Source: Massilia sp. UMI-21 | Lineage (GTDB): Bacteria > Pseudomonadota > Gammaproteobacteria > Burkholderiales > Burkholderiaceae_D | DNA length: 64,000 nucleotides | NCBI GenBank assembly: GCA_015277795.1 | Contig: CP063848.1 | Span: 4,650,001-4,714,000, forward strand | Reading direction: 5' to 3' | Shown here: positions 43,492 through 52,308 of the stretch, one piece after another | How positions within the stretch are numbered: position 1 is the stretch's first letter | Layout of the letters: every line of letters starts with the position of its first letter | The notes under the pieces: generated by a model | The model's input: only the letters and a program-made list of their open reading frames with translations | What the model was told of the DNA's origin: nothing | Databases searched by the model: none | Translations under genes and position numbers: made by a program

Positions 43492-44463
43492 ATGCAGCAA
43501 GAAATTCGCTTTGCCACCTTTAACACCTTCAACCTGGCCCCGCCGGGCGTGCGCTGCTACGAGAACCTGGCCCCCTGCACGCCCGAGGAATACGAGGCCA
43601 AGCTGAACTGGACCGCGCAGCAGATCGACCTGCTTGATGCCGACCTCATCGGCTTCCAGGAAATCTTCTCGCAGGCCACGTTGAAGGAAGTGCTGGCGCG
43701 TACCCGCCGCTACCGCGAAGCGATCCACCTGGGTTTCGACCCCGATCCGGAAGCGCCGCGCCTGACGCCGAACGTGGCGCTGGTCTCGCGCCTGCCGGTG
43801 CTGAGCCATGCGCGCCCCATGACGATGTTCCCGGACAGCGTGTCGATGCCGCCCGGCAGCCGCGACCCCGACCGTTTCACGCGCGCTCCCTTGCATGCCG
43901 AGATCGAACTGGCGCCCGGTATCGTCATTGACATCGTGGTCGTGCACCTGAAATCGCGTCGTCCCGACTACCGCAGCAGCGACACCGGCGAAGACCCGAA
44001 CCTGTACGCCCTGGCCTGCCTGCGCTCGCTGATCCGGCGCGGCACCGAGGCCACCGCCCTGCGCGTGCTGCTCACCGACATGGCGCGCGAGAAGCAGCGC
44101 CCGCGCATCGTGCTGGGCGACTTCAACGACGTGGCCGACTCGGTGACCACCGAGATCGTGCTCGGCGAGGGCGCCCCGCTGGGCGAACGCATGTTCGACG
44201 CTGCCCGGCTGCGGCTGCACCAGGACAGCCAGCGCAACGTGGGGTTTTCGATCGTGCACGAAAGCCGCCACTCGACCATCGACCATATCCTGGTGTCGCA
44301 GGAATTCAATCCGCTGCTGCCGAACGCGATCGGCGAAGTGGTCGACGTGGTCTACCTGAACGACCACCTGCACCTGGGGCTGCCGGCGGCCTCGGATCAC
44401 GGCCAGGTACTGGCGCGCGTCCGCCTGTATCCGCAGGCCGGTCCGTTCAGCGGCAAGCTGTAG
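43492..44463 (+). CDS. Endonuclease/exonuclease/phosphatase family protein 2
   Basis: A 323-residue EEP-fold hydrolase, cytoplasmic. Motifs: FATFNTFNLAPPG, GFQEIFSQ (metal-binding Glu), VVVHLKSRRPDYRS, VLGDFNDVAD, HSTIDHILVS and SDHGQVLARV. It is a more distant relative of the protein encoded at 40618. Substrate unknown. It starts 38 bp from the divergent ybaK start, so both share a short control region. Confidence 0.87.
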   Translation: MQQEIRFATFNTFNLAPPGVRCYENLAPCTPEEYEAKLNWTAQQIDLLDADLIGFQEIFSQATLKEVLARTRRYREAIHLGFDPDPEAPRLTPNVALVSRLPVLSHARPMTMFPDSVSMPPGSRDPDRFTRAPLHAEIELAPGIVIDIVVVHLKSRRPDYRSSDTGEDPNLYALACLRSLIRRGTEATALRVLLTDMAREKQRPRIVLGDFNDVADSVTTEIVLGEGAPLGERMFDAARLRLHQDSQRNVGFSIVHESRHSTIDHILVSQEFNPLLPNAIGEVVDVVYLNDHLHLGLPAASDHGQVLARVRLYPQAGPFSGKL

Positions 44464-44475
44464 CAAGCCGGTTGT

Positions 44476-44560
44476 CGTAGGGTAGGCGGCTGCACCACAT
44501 GCATGGGCAATGCGGCGACGCCGCCGCCGCCCACGCGTTCAACACGCGTTCGCGCACCGC
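44476..44560. repeat. Decayed palindromic repeat
   Basis: CGTAGGGTAGGCGGC at 44476 and CGCGTTCAACACGCGTT near 44534 resemble the family arms, but the two halves do not pair well. It lies 12 bp after the EEP stop. Confidence 0.45.
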
Positions 44561-44563
44561 GGT

Positions 44564-46777
44564 TCAGCGAGGCGGCGGATTGAATTCGGGCAGGCTGCTG
44601 GCCGGCGCGGCATAGAAGCCCTGGTATTCGTCGCAGCCGTGCTGGCGCAGGAAGCGCAGCTGCTCCTCGGTCTCCACGCCTTCGGCCACCACGCGCAGGC
44701 GCAGGCTGCGCGCCACCGCGATGATCGCCGGAATCAGGGCCGCATCGACCGGGTCGTGTTCGATGTCGCCGACGAAGCTGCGGTCGATCTTCAGCTTCGA
44801 CAGCGGGAAGCGGCGCAGCGAGGACAGGCTGGCCGGGCCGGTGCCGAAGCGGTCGATGGTCAGCTGCACGCCGCGCGCGCGCAGCGCCGCCACGGTGCCG
44901 TCGAGTCCGGCATCGCCCTGCATCAGCGCGCCTTCGGTGATCTCGAGGTCGAGGCAGGCCGGCGCCAGGCCGGACTGCGCCAGCGCCTCGTCGACCGTTT
45001 CGAGCAGGCGGCCGTGCAGGAACTGCATGTCGGACAGGTTGACCGCCACCGTCACCACGTGGCCGGCATCGCACCAGGCCCGCGCCTGGGTGCAGGCCTC
45101 GCGCAGCACCCATTCGCCGATCTGCACGATCAGGCCGCATTCTTCGGCCACCGGCAGGAATTCGTGCGGCAGCAGCAGGCCGCGCTCGGGATGGCGCCAG
45201 CGGATCAGCGCTTCCATGCCGATCACCTTGCCTGAACCGACCTCGAGCTCGGGCTGGTATTCGAGCACGAACTCGCGGCGCTCGAGCGCCTGGCGCAGGC
45301 GTTTTTCCAGCTCGCCGCGCTCGACCACGCGTGCGTTCATCTCGGGGCTGAAGAAGCGAAAACTGCTGCGCCCGTTCTGCTTGGCGTGGTACATGGCGAT
45401 GTCGGCGTGGTGCATCAGGGTGTCGACATCGGCCCCATCGCTGGGGCAGATCGCCACCCCGATCGAGGCCGAGAGCGTAAACGCATGCCCGGCCACCTCG
45501 ATGGGGCGGGACACGCCCTGCATCACGGCATTGACGACATGCGCGGCCCGGTCGGCGCCGCCGATGTCGGCCAGCAGCACCACGAACTCGTCGCCGCCGA
45601 GGCGGCTGATGGTGTCGACACGGCGCACGCAGCCGCGCAGGCGCGCGGCGACTTCGCGCAGCACCGCGTCGCCGGTCTGGTGGCCGTGGTTGTCGTTGAT
45701 GGCCTTGAAGCGGTCGAGGTCGAGGAACAGCACCGCGAAACTGTCGCGCTGGCGGCGCCAGGTGGCCAGCGCATGGTGCAGGCGGTCGAGGAACAGGGCG
45801 CGGTTCGGCAGGCCGGTGAGCGTGTCGTGCTCGGCCTGGTGGCGCACCTGCTCTTCCACCCGCTTGCGTTCGCTGATGTCGGACAGCATGGCCATGTGGG
45901 CGCTGGCCTCGCCGTGCGGGTCGCGGATGGTGGTCAGCACCACCCAGGCGGTATAGCGCGCGCCGTTCTTGCGCATGGCGGGCAGTTCGCCCTGCCAGCG
46001 GTCGTTGCCGTCGAGCTGGGACCAGATGCTTTCGTAGAAACCGGTCTCGTCGTTTCCCCAGGGCAGGCTGGCCAGCGTCGAGCCGATGATGTCGGCGGCA
46101 CTGAAACCGGTAATGTCGGTGAAGGCCTGGTTGACCGCCTGTGCCCGGTATTCGGCATCCATCATGATGATGGCCTCGTGGGCGTTCTCGAACACCTGTG
46201 CCGCCTGGGCCAGGTTTTCCTCGAGCTGCTTGCGGGCGGTGATGTCGACCTCCATGCAGAACACCTGCTGGGTGGTGCCGTTGCGCTTGACGGGAAAATG
46301 GTTCGAATGCAGCCACAGGTGGCGGCCGGCCGCGGTCTCGACCTGCCAGTCGCGCGGCGCCGGCGCCGCGCCGTTGCGCCAGATGGTGGCGATGGTGCTG
46401 TCGAACTCGGCCTGGCGGTCGAGGTGGTGCACCAGGTCGCGGAAAGGCTTGCCCAGTGCGTGGCTGGCCGGGATGCCGAACAGCTGGGCGCAGGCGTGGT
46501 TCCAGAAGCGGACGAGGCCGGCCGCATCGATCGAGTGCACCGCCACCGCCGGCGCCAGCTCGATCGCGGCCACGAAGCGGTACAGCCAGTCGAGTGCCTG
46601 GCGGCCCGGGCCGTCGGGGGAAATCGTCTCGGGCATGGCGTCGGCGACGGCGGGCGCAGGGGACTGGCAGGTATGCGCATGGAGACCTGGCGGCGGGTGC
46701 AGGCCCGTATCGTCAGGCAAGTCCAGCCCGCGCGGCCCGCTGGGCCAGCCGGTCGGGTCTCGCGCTTGTTCGCTCAC
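44564..46777 (-). CDS. PAS-PAS-GGDEF-EAL c-di-GMP protein with altered EAL site
   Basis: A 737-residue cytoplasmic signalling protein. Two PAS domains (about 65-190 and 195-320, ending SDISERKRVEEQ), a GGDEF domain with intact GGDEF (394-398) and I-site RRVD (385-388), then an EAL domain (about 500-737) with EAL (522-524), VAVNLSD, LEITEGAL, LKIDRSFV and VVAEGVET. However, the usual DDFGTG motif reads D642-R643-F-G-T-G: the second metal-binding Asp is Arg. This predicts weak or no phosphodiesterase activity. The start is GTG at 46775-46777, with AAGGA upstream. Confidence 0.92.
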   Translation of the reverse strand: MSEQARDPTGWPSGPRGLDLPDDTGLHPPPGLHAHTCQSPAPAVADAMPETISPDGPGRQALDWLYRFVAAIELAPAVAVHSIDAAGLVRFWNHACAQLFGIPASHALGKPFRDLVHHLDRQAEFDSTIATIWRNGAAPAPRDWQVETAAGRHLWLHSNHFPVKRNGTTQQVFCMEVDITARKQLEENLAQAAQVFENAHEAIIMMDAEYRAQAVNQAFTDITGFSAADIIGSTLASLPWGNDETGFYESIWSQLDGNDRWQGELPAMRKNGARYTAWVVLTTIRDPHGEASAHMAMLSDISERKRVEEQVRHQAEHDTLTGLPNRALFLDRLHHALATWRRQRDSFAVLFLDLDRFKAINDNHGHQTGDAVLREVAARLRGCVRRVDTISRLGGDEFVVLLADIGGADRAAHVVNAVMQGVSRPIEVAGHAFTLSASIGVAICPSDGADVDTLMHHADIAMYHAKQNGRSSFRFFSPEMNARVVERGELEKRLRQALERREFVLEYQPELEVGSGKVIGMEALIRWRHPERGLLLPHEFLPVAEECGLIVQIGEWVLREACTQARAWCDAGHVVTVAVNLSDMQFLHGRLLETVDEALAQSGLAPACLDLEITEGALMQGDAGLDGTVAALRARGVQLTIDRFGTGPASLSSLRRFPLSKLKIDRSFVGDIEHDPVDAALIPAIIAVARSLRLRVVAEGVETEEQLRFLRQHGCDEYQGFYAAPASSLPEFNPPPR

Positions 46778-47062
46778 GGAAGAATCCTTTTCAGACGGAA
46801 ATAGTCATGAATTCCATGACAATCCCATCATTCTTCCCTGCTCTTTCGATGCACTGTTTGCGGGCACGCAAAGACAAGGGCAATCTGCATTTCGTCGCGC
46901 TTTTCTGCCGTCCAGACCCGCCGCCCGGCCGCCTGTCGCATCCGGCTGGAGGTGGCCGGCGCCCGTATCTATAGTAACAACATGCGCAAGGAGCTCCACC
47001 CTGTCGCCAGGACGGAGACCGAGCGCGAAAAATACTTCTGCCGGTTCGTGCGGGCCGCGCCG

Positions 47063-47242
47063 TCAGGCGGCGTCCTGCCGGACCGGTTCTTCTTGCCGCT
47101 CTTGCGCGGGATCCTGCCCGGTGTCGGCGGCGCCGGTTTCCTCGCGCTTCGCTTCCTGCTTGCGCTTTGCCTTTTCTTCCGCCTTGCGCTTCTTTTCGAG
47201 TTCCCGTTGCCGCTTTTCGTACTGGAAGTTCGTCCGTGCCAT
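47063..47242 (-). CDS. Small highly charged Lys/Glu-rich protein
   Basis: A 59-residue protein, MARTNFQYEKRQRELEKKRK..., a predicted single charged helix (Lys, Arg, Glu, Ala), then a Gln/Glu/Asp tail. GAGGTGAAC precedes the ATG at 47242, supporting translation. Small proteins beginning MARTNFQYEKRQ are, as I recall, common in Burkholderiales; role unknown. It lies downstream of xerD on the other side of a 117-bp gap and shares its strand. Confidence 0.72.
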   Translation of the reverse strand: MARTNFQYEKRQRELEKKRKAEEKAKRKQEAKREETGAADTGQDPAQERQEEPVRQDAA

Positions 47243-47359
47243 GTTCACCTCGTTGCCAGTGGATGGAATTGGGATTGTGTTGCCGATGCTGCAAGATTGC
47301 CACGCTGTCGCCGCGTGCCGCTGGCCCATTATGGCCGACTCGCGGCCGCATGGCTTGAA

Positions 47360-48265
47360 TTAACCACGCGGATGGTGCTGGGCATGCAGGCGCTTGAGGC
47401 GTTCGCGCGCAACATGGGTATAGATCTGTGTGGTCGAAATGTCGGCGTGTCCCAGCAGCAGTTGTACCACGCGCAGGTCGGCGCCGTGGTTCAGCAGATG
47501 GGTGGCGAAGGCATGGCGCAGGGTGTGGGGCGACAGCGGCCCCTGGATGCCGGCTTTCTGCGCATGCTTCTTGATCAATATCCAGAACATCTGGCGCGTC
47601 ATCGCCGCGCCGCGGCCGGTGACGAACAGCGCGTCGTCGACCTGCCCGTTGAGGATGATGCCGCGTCCATCCTTCAGGTAGCGCTCCAGCCAGGCCCGCG
47701 CTTCCTGTCCAAAAGGCACCAGGCGGGTCTTGCTGCCCTTGCCGGTAATGCGCAGCACGCCGTCGTTCAGGCTGACCTCGACCAGCTTCAGGGCCACCAG
47801 TTCCGACACCCGCAGCCCGCTCGCATACATCAGCTCCAGCATGGTGCGTTCGCGCAGCCCCAGCGGCGTGGACACGTCCGGCGCCGCCAGCAGCGCCTCG
47901 ACCTGGCTTTCGCTCAGGGTATGGACGAAGCGGACCGGTTGCTTGGCCGAGGCCATTTTCAGGCAGGGGTCGTGCGGGATCTGGTTGCGGCGCAGCGCCA
48001 GCCCGTAGAAGCGCTTGAGCACCGACAGGCGCCGGTTGGCCGAGCTGGGGCGCGTGTCCGCGTGGCGCTCGGCGAAGTAGGCGGCGATGTCCTCGGGCCG
48101 GACCGCGAGCAGGCCGGCGCACTGCGGGCGCCGGGCGGCAAGCCAGCCGGCGAACAGCTTCAGGTCGCGGCGGTAGGCGTCGAGCGAATTTTTGGCCAGC
48201 CCCTGTTCCAGCCAGAGCGTGTCGCAGAACTCGTCGATCAGTCCCAGATCGATTGCTGCTGCCAT
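47360..48265 (-). CDS. xerD: Site-specific tyrosine recombinase XerD
   Basis: Chromosome-dimer-resolving recombinase that works at dif with XerC and FtsK. 301 residues. N-terminal SAM-like core-binding domain (LIDEFCDTLWLEQGLAKNSL), catalytic Arg in YASGLRVSELVAL, SPHTLRHAFATHLL, LLGHADISTTQIYTHV with the nucleophilic Tyr. Length is standard. The start codon lies inside the 3' end of ogt (28-bp overlap), so translation is probably coupled. Confidence 0.95.
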   Translation of the reverse strand: MAAAIDLGLIDEFCDTLWLEQGLAKNSLDAYRRDLKLFAGWLAARRPQCAGLLAVRPEDIAAYFAERHADTRPSSANRRLSVLKRFYGLALRRNQIPHDPCLKMASAKQPVRFVHTLSESQVEALLAAPDVSTPLGLRERTMLELMYASGLRVSELVALKLVEVSLNDGVLRITGKGSKTRLVPFGQEARAWLERYLKDGRGIILNGQVDDALFVTGRGAAMTRQMFWILIKKHAQKAGIQGPLSPHTLRHAFATHLLNHGADLRVVQLLLGHADISTTQIYTHVARERLKRLHAQHHPRG

Positions 48266-48762
48266 GGGGATGCGGTGGCGCCTTCGTGCCGCAGCAGCCA
48301 GCGCTTGACCGAGAGGTGGAAGCCGTTTTCGTCGTCCTGGTTCGAGAAACCGCCCAGGCCGCCGGACGCGGTCACGCGATGGCAGGGAATGATGAGCGGA
48401 AACCAGTTGGCCCCGCAGGCCTGCCCCACCGCGCGCGGGGCCGAGGCAATCTGCCTGGCCAGCTGGCCGTAGGTCTTGACGGTGCCGCGCGGGATCGCGG
48501 AAATCTCGCCCCAGACGCGGCGCTGGAAGTCGGTGCCGGCCTCGGCGAGCGGCAGGTCGAAGCGGAAATCGGGATCCCGCAGGTAGTGCGCGACCTGGCG
48601 CGCGGCCTGCCCGGCCACCTCGCCATCGGCGGCTTTCTCGTCGAACGCGGGCGGCAGGTAGACCAGTTCGCGCACGCACCCGTCGGCGGTGCGGATCCCG
48701 ATGGCGCCGAACGGCGCCGGGACGATCGCGTTGAACAAGGTGCTGGCCTGGTCGGTTTTCAT
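48238..48762 (-). CDS. ogt: Methylated-DNA-protein-cysteine methyltransferase (Ogt type)
   Basis: Repairs O6-alkylguanine by one-step transfer to its own Cys. 174 residues. The active site is IIPCHRVTASGGLGGFSN and the HTH segment is DFQRRVWGEISAIPRGTVKT. No Ada-type activator domain. It overlaps xerD and starts 57 bp downstream of a terminator on the same strand. Confidence 0.94.
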   Translation of the reverse strand: MKTDQASTLFNAIVPAPFGAIGIRTADGCVRELVYLPPAFDEKAADGEVAGQAARQVAHYLRDPDFRFDLPLAEAGTDFQRRVWGEISAIPRGTVKTYGQLARQIASAPRAVGQACGANWFPLIIPCHRVTASGGLGGFSNQDDENGFHLSVKRWLLRHEGATASPWQQQSIWD

Positions 48763-48818
48763 TCCCGCATCTTAACCGCTGGGATGGCGCCCGGCCAGTC
48801 CCGGCCAGGCCCTGGACG

Positions 48819-48844
48819 AAAAAAAAGCGCACCTGCGGTGCGCT
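48819..48844 (-). terminator. Terminator upstream of ogt
   Basis: Minus strand: AGCGCACC-GCA-GGTGCGCT, a perfect 8-bp stem, followed by eight Ts in total. It points toward ogt but lies before the ogt start, so it ends a transcript that begins in the 48845-49100 gap. Confidence 0.85.
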
Positions 48845-49002
48845 CCAATGCGGGTCACGTTTCCGGCCGTTTAGCTGTGCTAACGGCTTCTGTCAAACGT
48901 GTGTCTCCTCGATGTGTCTCCGGTATGGATTACCGTGATGTTATCTATGCTCCCCAAAACCGTGTGTGTTCTGTTCGCGTACGCACCATGTGGGTGCGAG
49001 AA
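48819..49002 (-). ncRNA. Candidate small RNA (about 184 nt)
   Basis: A transcript is predicted by a consensus-like -10 (TATGAT at 49009-49014, minus strand) and the strong terminator at 48819-48844. The body has a stem GCCGTTAGC/GCTAAACGGC around ACA and a repeated GGAGACAC block. A ribosome-site-like GAGGAG precedes a possible TTG-started 13-codon frame (TEAVSTAKRPET), so it could instead be a leader peptide RNA. No known RNA family was recognised. Conservation and transcription are untested. Confidence 0.4.
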
Positions 49003-49124
49003 GGCCCCATCATAACGCAAGCTCCCCACGCAAGCGTATCTTTTCGACCACATTACCTGAATTATTTTAGTTATAAAGAAAACGAATGACCGTGCGCATG
49101 CGTGTCACGGCGCTGTCATGCGGC

Positions 49125-50126
49125 TCAGCGCTTCACTTCGCGCCGGATCGCCTGCACGATGTCTTTTCCGATGCGCTCCTCCATCTGCGCATACACCGGT
49201 TGCAGTGCGCGGCGCCACTGCGCCTGCTGTTGCGGGCTGAGCGTGTGGATGGTGGTGGTGCCGGCGCGGCGGATCGATGCCAGCGCCGCCTCGTTGGTGC
49301 GCTGGGCAATGGTCTTCTCGTAAGCGGTCGCTTCGAGCATGGCCCGGTCCAGCTGCTTGCGGATGCCGCCCGGCAGGCCGTCCCAGAACTTCTTGTTGAC
49401 GATGACGGCGTAGCCCAGGTAACCGTGGTTCGACACGGTCAGGTGCTTCTGCCACGCGTGCATGCGCTGCGTGTACATGTTCGAGGGCGTGTTCTCGGTG
49501 CCCTCCACCACGCCGTCGCGCAGCGCCGGGGTGGTTTCCGAAAAGGCCAGCGCCAGCGGCTGGGCGCCGAGCGCACGCATCTGCGCGTCCAGCACTTTCG
49601 AGGCCTGTATGCGCATGCGCAGGCCGCGAAAGTCCGCGGGCGCCAGCAGCGGCTTGTTGGCCGACATTACCTTGAAGCCATTGTCCCAGTAAGCCAGGCC
49701 GGTGATGCCCTTCGACTCGAGCTTGCGCAGCAGGCCGCGCCCGATCCGCCCCTCGGTGACCGCATACAGCGCCTGCTTGGAAGGAAAGATGTACGGCAGG
49801 TCGAACGCTTCGAATTCCTTCACGCCCAGCGGCGAGAACTTGGCCAGCGACGGCGCCAGCATCTGCACCGCGCCCAATTGCAGGGCTTCGAGTTCCTCGC
49901 GGTCCTTGTAGAGCTGGCTGTTCGGGTAGACTTCCACCTTGACCCGGCCGCCGGTCATCTGCTCGGCAAGCAGCTTGAAGCGCTCGGCGGCACGCCCTTT
50001 CGGCGTGTCCGGCGCGACCACGTGGCTGAACTTGATGACGATCGGCGCCTGCGCCCACGCGCCAGTGGCGGCACAGGCAAGGAGCACCGCGGCGATCGTC
50101 TTGATCTGCATGGCGATTCGGTTCAT
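49125..50126 (-). CDS. dctP: TRAP transporter solute-binding protein DctP
   Basis: A 333-residue periplasmic binding protein with a signal peptide (about 1-27, ending AWAQA). Signatures are KFSHVVAPDTPKGRAAERF, VYPNSQLYKDREELEALQLG and the substrate-clamping Arg region LRMRIQASKVL, with FSETTPALRDGVVEGTENTP. The likely ligand is a C4-dicarboxylate or similar organic acid. DctQ and DctM membrane genes are absent nearby. It is divergent from a sensor kinase (111 bp). The ATG at 50126 is chosen; 50111 is an in-frame alternative. Confidence 0.93.
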   Translation of the reverse strand: MNRIAMQIKTIAAVLLACAATGAWAQAPIVIKFSHVVAPDTPKGRAAERFKLLAEQMTGGRVKVEVYPNSQLYKDREELEALQLGAVQMLAPSLAKFSPLGVKEFEAFDLPYIFPSKQALYAVTEGRIGRGLLRKLESKGITGLAYWDNGFKVMSANKPLLAPADFRGLRMRIQASKVLDAQMRALGAQPLALAFSETTPALRDGVVEGTENTPSNMYTQRMHAWQKHLTVSNHGYLGYAVIVNKKFWDGLPGGIRKQLDRAMLEATAYEKTIAQRTNEAALASIRRAGTTTIHTLSPQQQAQWRRALQPVYAQMEERIGKDIVQAIRREVKR

Positions 50127-50237
50127 CTTGAAACCAGGGAAAATAGGATGGGTGGGATCAGTCTGCGAGGCTTGCGCCCGGCGCGCCATCGTGGACTTCC
50201 ACAATAGTCCGACAGTGTAACGAAATACGGAGCATCG

Positions 50238-52250
50238 ATGACATTCCCGTTCGCCCGGCGGCCGGACCCGCTGCCGCCCAACGAGCGCGCCCGCTCCTGG
50301 CGCTGGCTGGTGCCGGTGTTGCTGGTGCTGCTGTTCCTGGCCGTGCTGATCTGGCTGCCCTGGCAGGCGCGCCAGATGGAAGCGACCGAGCGTCAGGAGC
50401 AACTGATCGCCGATACGCTCTGGGTCGAGCAGACCCTGCGGTTCGAACTGGCGCGCAGCGAAGAGGCGCTGGCCGCGCTGGGCGCCGACCTGGTGGCGCG
50501 TCCGCCGGCGCCGGACGCCTTGCAGGCCCGCATGCGGCAGATGTTCAACAACGGCCACGAACTGGTGCGCATCGTCTGGTACGGGCCGGACGGCGCGGTG
50601 CTGGCCAGCCACGGCCTGGAGCCGGCCGCCGCCCTGCCCGCCCCGACGCAACTGGCCGCCGACGTCGCCGGCGCCACCCGGCGCGGCCGCTACAGCGAGG
50701 CCTACGGCGCCGGCGAAGCGACGCCGGGCCTGCTCGACTACTACCTGCCGCTGTACCGCGGCGGCAAGCCGGCGGGCAGCCTGGTCGCCACCTACAGCCT
50801 GCAGGCGCTGCTCGACGAGACCGTGCCCTGGTGGTTCGCGCAGGACAATGCGCTCACCCTGCTCGACCGCGACGACCACGCCGTCGCCCGCCGCGCGGCC
50901 GGCGGCCCGGGGCGCGGGGTGTATACCCACCGGCGCGAGCTCGACCTGCCGGGCGCCCTGGTGGTGCTGTCCACCGACAGCGTGAAAGGCGCGCCCAGGC
51001 TGCTGCCGAACCTGCTGGTGGGCTCGGTCATCGTGCTGGCCCTGGGCCTGGTGCTGAGCCTGGGCTCGCTGTGGCGCCACATTTCGCGCACCCTGGCGGC
51101 CGAACGCGCGCTGCGCCAGCAGATGGCCTTCCGCACCGCCATGGAAAATTCCCTGGTCACCGGCCTGCGGGCACGCGACCTGGAGGGGCGCGTCACCTAC
51201 GTGAACCGCGCCTTCTGCGAGATCGTCGGGCTGCCGCCGGAAGACGTGCTGGGCAAGAAGCCGCCCATGCCCTACTGGGCGCCGGAAGTCATGCGCGAGT
51301 ACGAGGAACGCTTCCGCGGCGTGCTGTCCGGGAACATCACGCCCCAGTTCGAAACCGTGTTCCAGCGCCCCGACGGCGTGCGCGTGCCGGTGCTGGTATA
51401 CGAGGCGCCGCTGGTCGATGCCGACGGACGCCAGACCGGCTGGATGAGTTCGGTACAGGACATCACCGAGCGCAAGCGTGTCGAAGAACTGAACCGCCAG
51501 CAGCAGGAAAAGCTGGAGGCCAGCGCGCGCCTGGCCACCATGGGCGAGATGTCCTCGATGCTGGCGCACGAACTGAACCAGCCGCTGGCGGCGATCTCGA
51601 GCTACACCGCCGGCGCGCTCAACGTGCTCGAGCGCAGCGGGCAGTCCGGTGCGGCCGATGGCGCGAACATGGCCGGCATGCTCAGGCATGCGCTGGAACA
51701 GGCGCGGCAGCAGGCGCAGCGCGCCGGCCAGATCATTCGCAGCGTGCACGAGTTCGTGAAAAAGCGCGAACCGCGCCGCGAGCCGGTCACCATCGCCAGC
51801 GTGGTCGAGGGCGTGCGCGCGCTGGTCGAACTGCAGGCGCGCCAGGCCGGGGTCACCCTGCGGGTCGCGCTGCCGGCACAGCTGCCTGCGGTCCTGGCCG
51901 ACCGCGTGATGCTCGAGCAGGTGCTGCTCAACCTGACCCGCAATGCGATCGAGGCGATGCACGACACGCCGCCCGAGGAGCGCGTGCTGCGCATCGCTGC
52001 CGCCCATGAAGACGGCATGGTCTCGGTCGCGGTGATCGACCGCGGCCACGGCATCGCTCCCGAGGTGGCGGCCGGCCTGTTCTCGCCCTTCTACTCGACC
52101 AAGCTCGACGGCATGGGCATGGGCCTGTCGATCTGCCGCACCGCGATCGAGTTCCACGGCGGCACCCTGACCCATGCGCCGAACCCGGGCGGCGGCACCG
52201 TCTTCAGCTTCGTCCTGCCGGCGCAAGCGGCGAACGGAACGCTGGGCTAA
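50238..52250 (+). CDS. Sensor histidine kinase, DctS-like
   Basis: A 670-residue membrane kinase. TM1 about 23-43 (WLVPVLLVLLFLAVLIWLPW), a periplasmic CACHE-like sensor, TM2 about 258-280, a PAS domain (about 300-415), HisKA with His444 (MLAHELNQPLAAISSY) and an ATPase domain (NLTRNAIEAM, DRGHGI, PFYSTKLDGMGMGLSI). It shares features with DctS/DctB kinases and lies beside dctP. The next gene, 58 bp on, is its response regulator. Confidence 0.92.
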   Translation: MTFPFARRPDPLPPNERARSWRWLVPVLLVLLFLAVLIWLPWQARQMEATERQEQLIADTLWVEQTLRFELARSEEALAALGADLVARPPAPDALQARMRQMFNNGHELVRIVWYGPDGAVLASHGLEPAAALPAPTQLAADVAGATRRGRYSEAYGAGEATPGLLDYYLPLYRGGKPAGSLVATYSLQALLDETVPWWFAQDNALTLLDRDDHAVARRAAGGPGRGVYTHRRELDLPGALVVLSTDSVKGAPRLLPNLLVGSVIVLALGLVLSLGSLWRHISRTLAAERALRQQMAFRTAMENSLVTGLRARDLEGRVTYVNRAFCEIVGLPPEDVLGKKPPMPYWAPEVMREYEERFRGVLSGNITPQFETVFQRPDGVRVPVLVYEAPLVDADGRQTGWMSSVQDITERKRVEELNRQQQEKLEASARLATMGEMSSMLAHELNQPLAAISSYTAGALNVLERSGQSGAADGANMAGMLRHALEQARQQAQRAGQIIRSVHEFVKKREPRREPVTIASVVEGVRALVELQARQAGVTLRVALPAQLPAVLADRVMLEQVLLNLTRNAIEAMHDTPPEERVLRIAAAHEDGMVSVAVIDRGHGIAPEVAAGLFSPFYSTKLDGMGMGLSICRTAIEFHGGTLTHAPNPGGGTVFSFVLPAQAANGTLG

Positions 52251-52308
52251 AATCCGGTTGCGGCCCTTGCCGCTGTAATAACAAGAACCACACCCACGGA
52301 GACCACCC

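Larger units (their letters stand above)
48763..49124. other. Gap between ogt and dctP genes
   Basis: 362 bp with no protein gene that I can support. It contains the candidate sRNA and its terminator, and an AT-rich block at about 49055-49085 on the dctP side. Confidence 0.55.
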
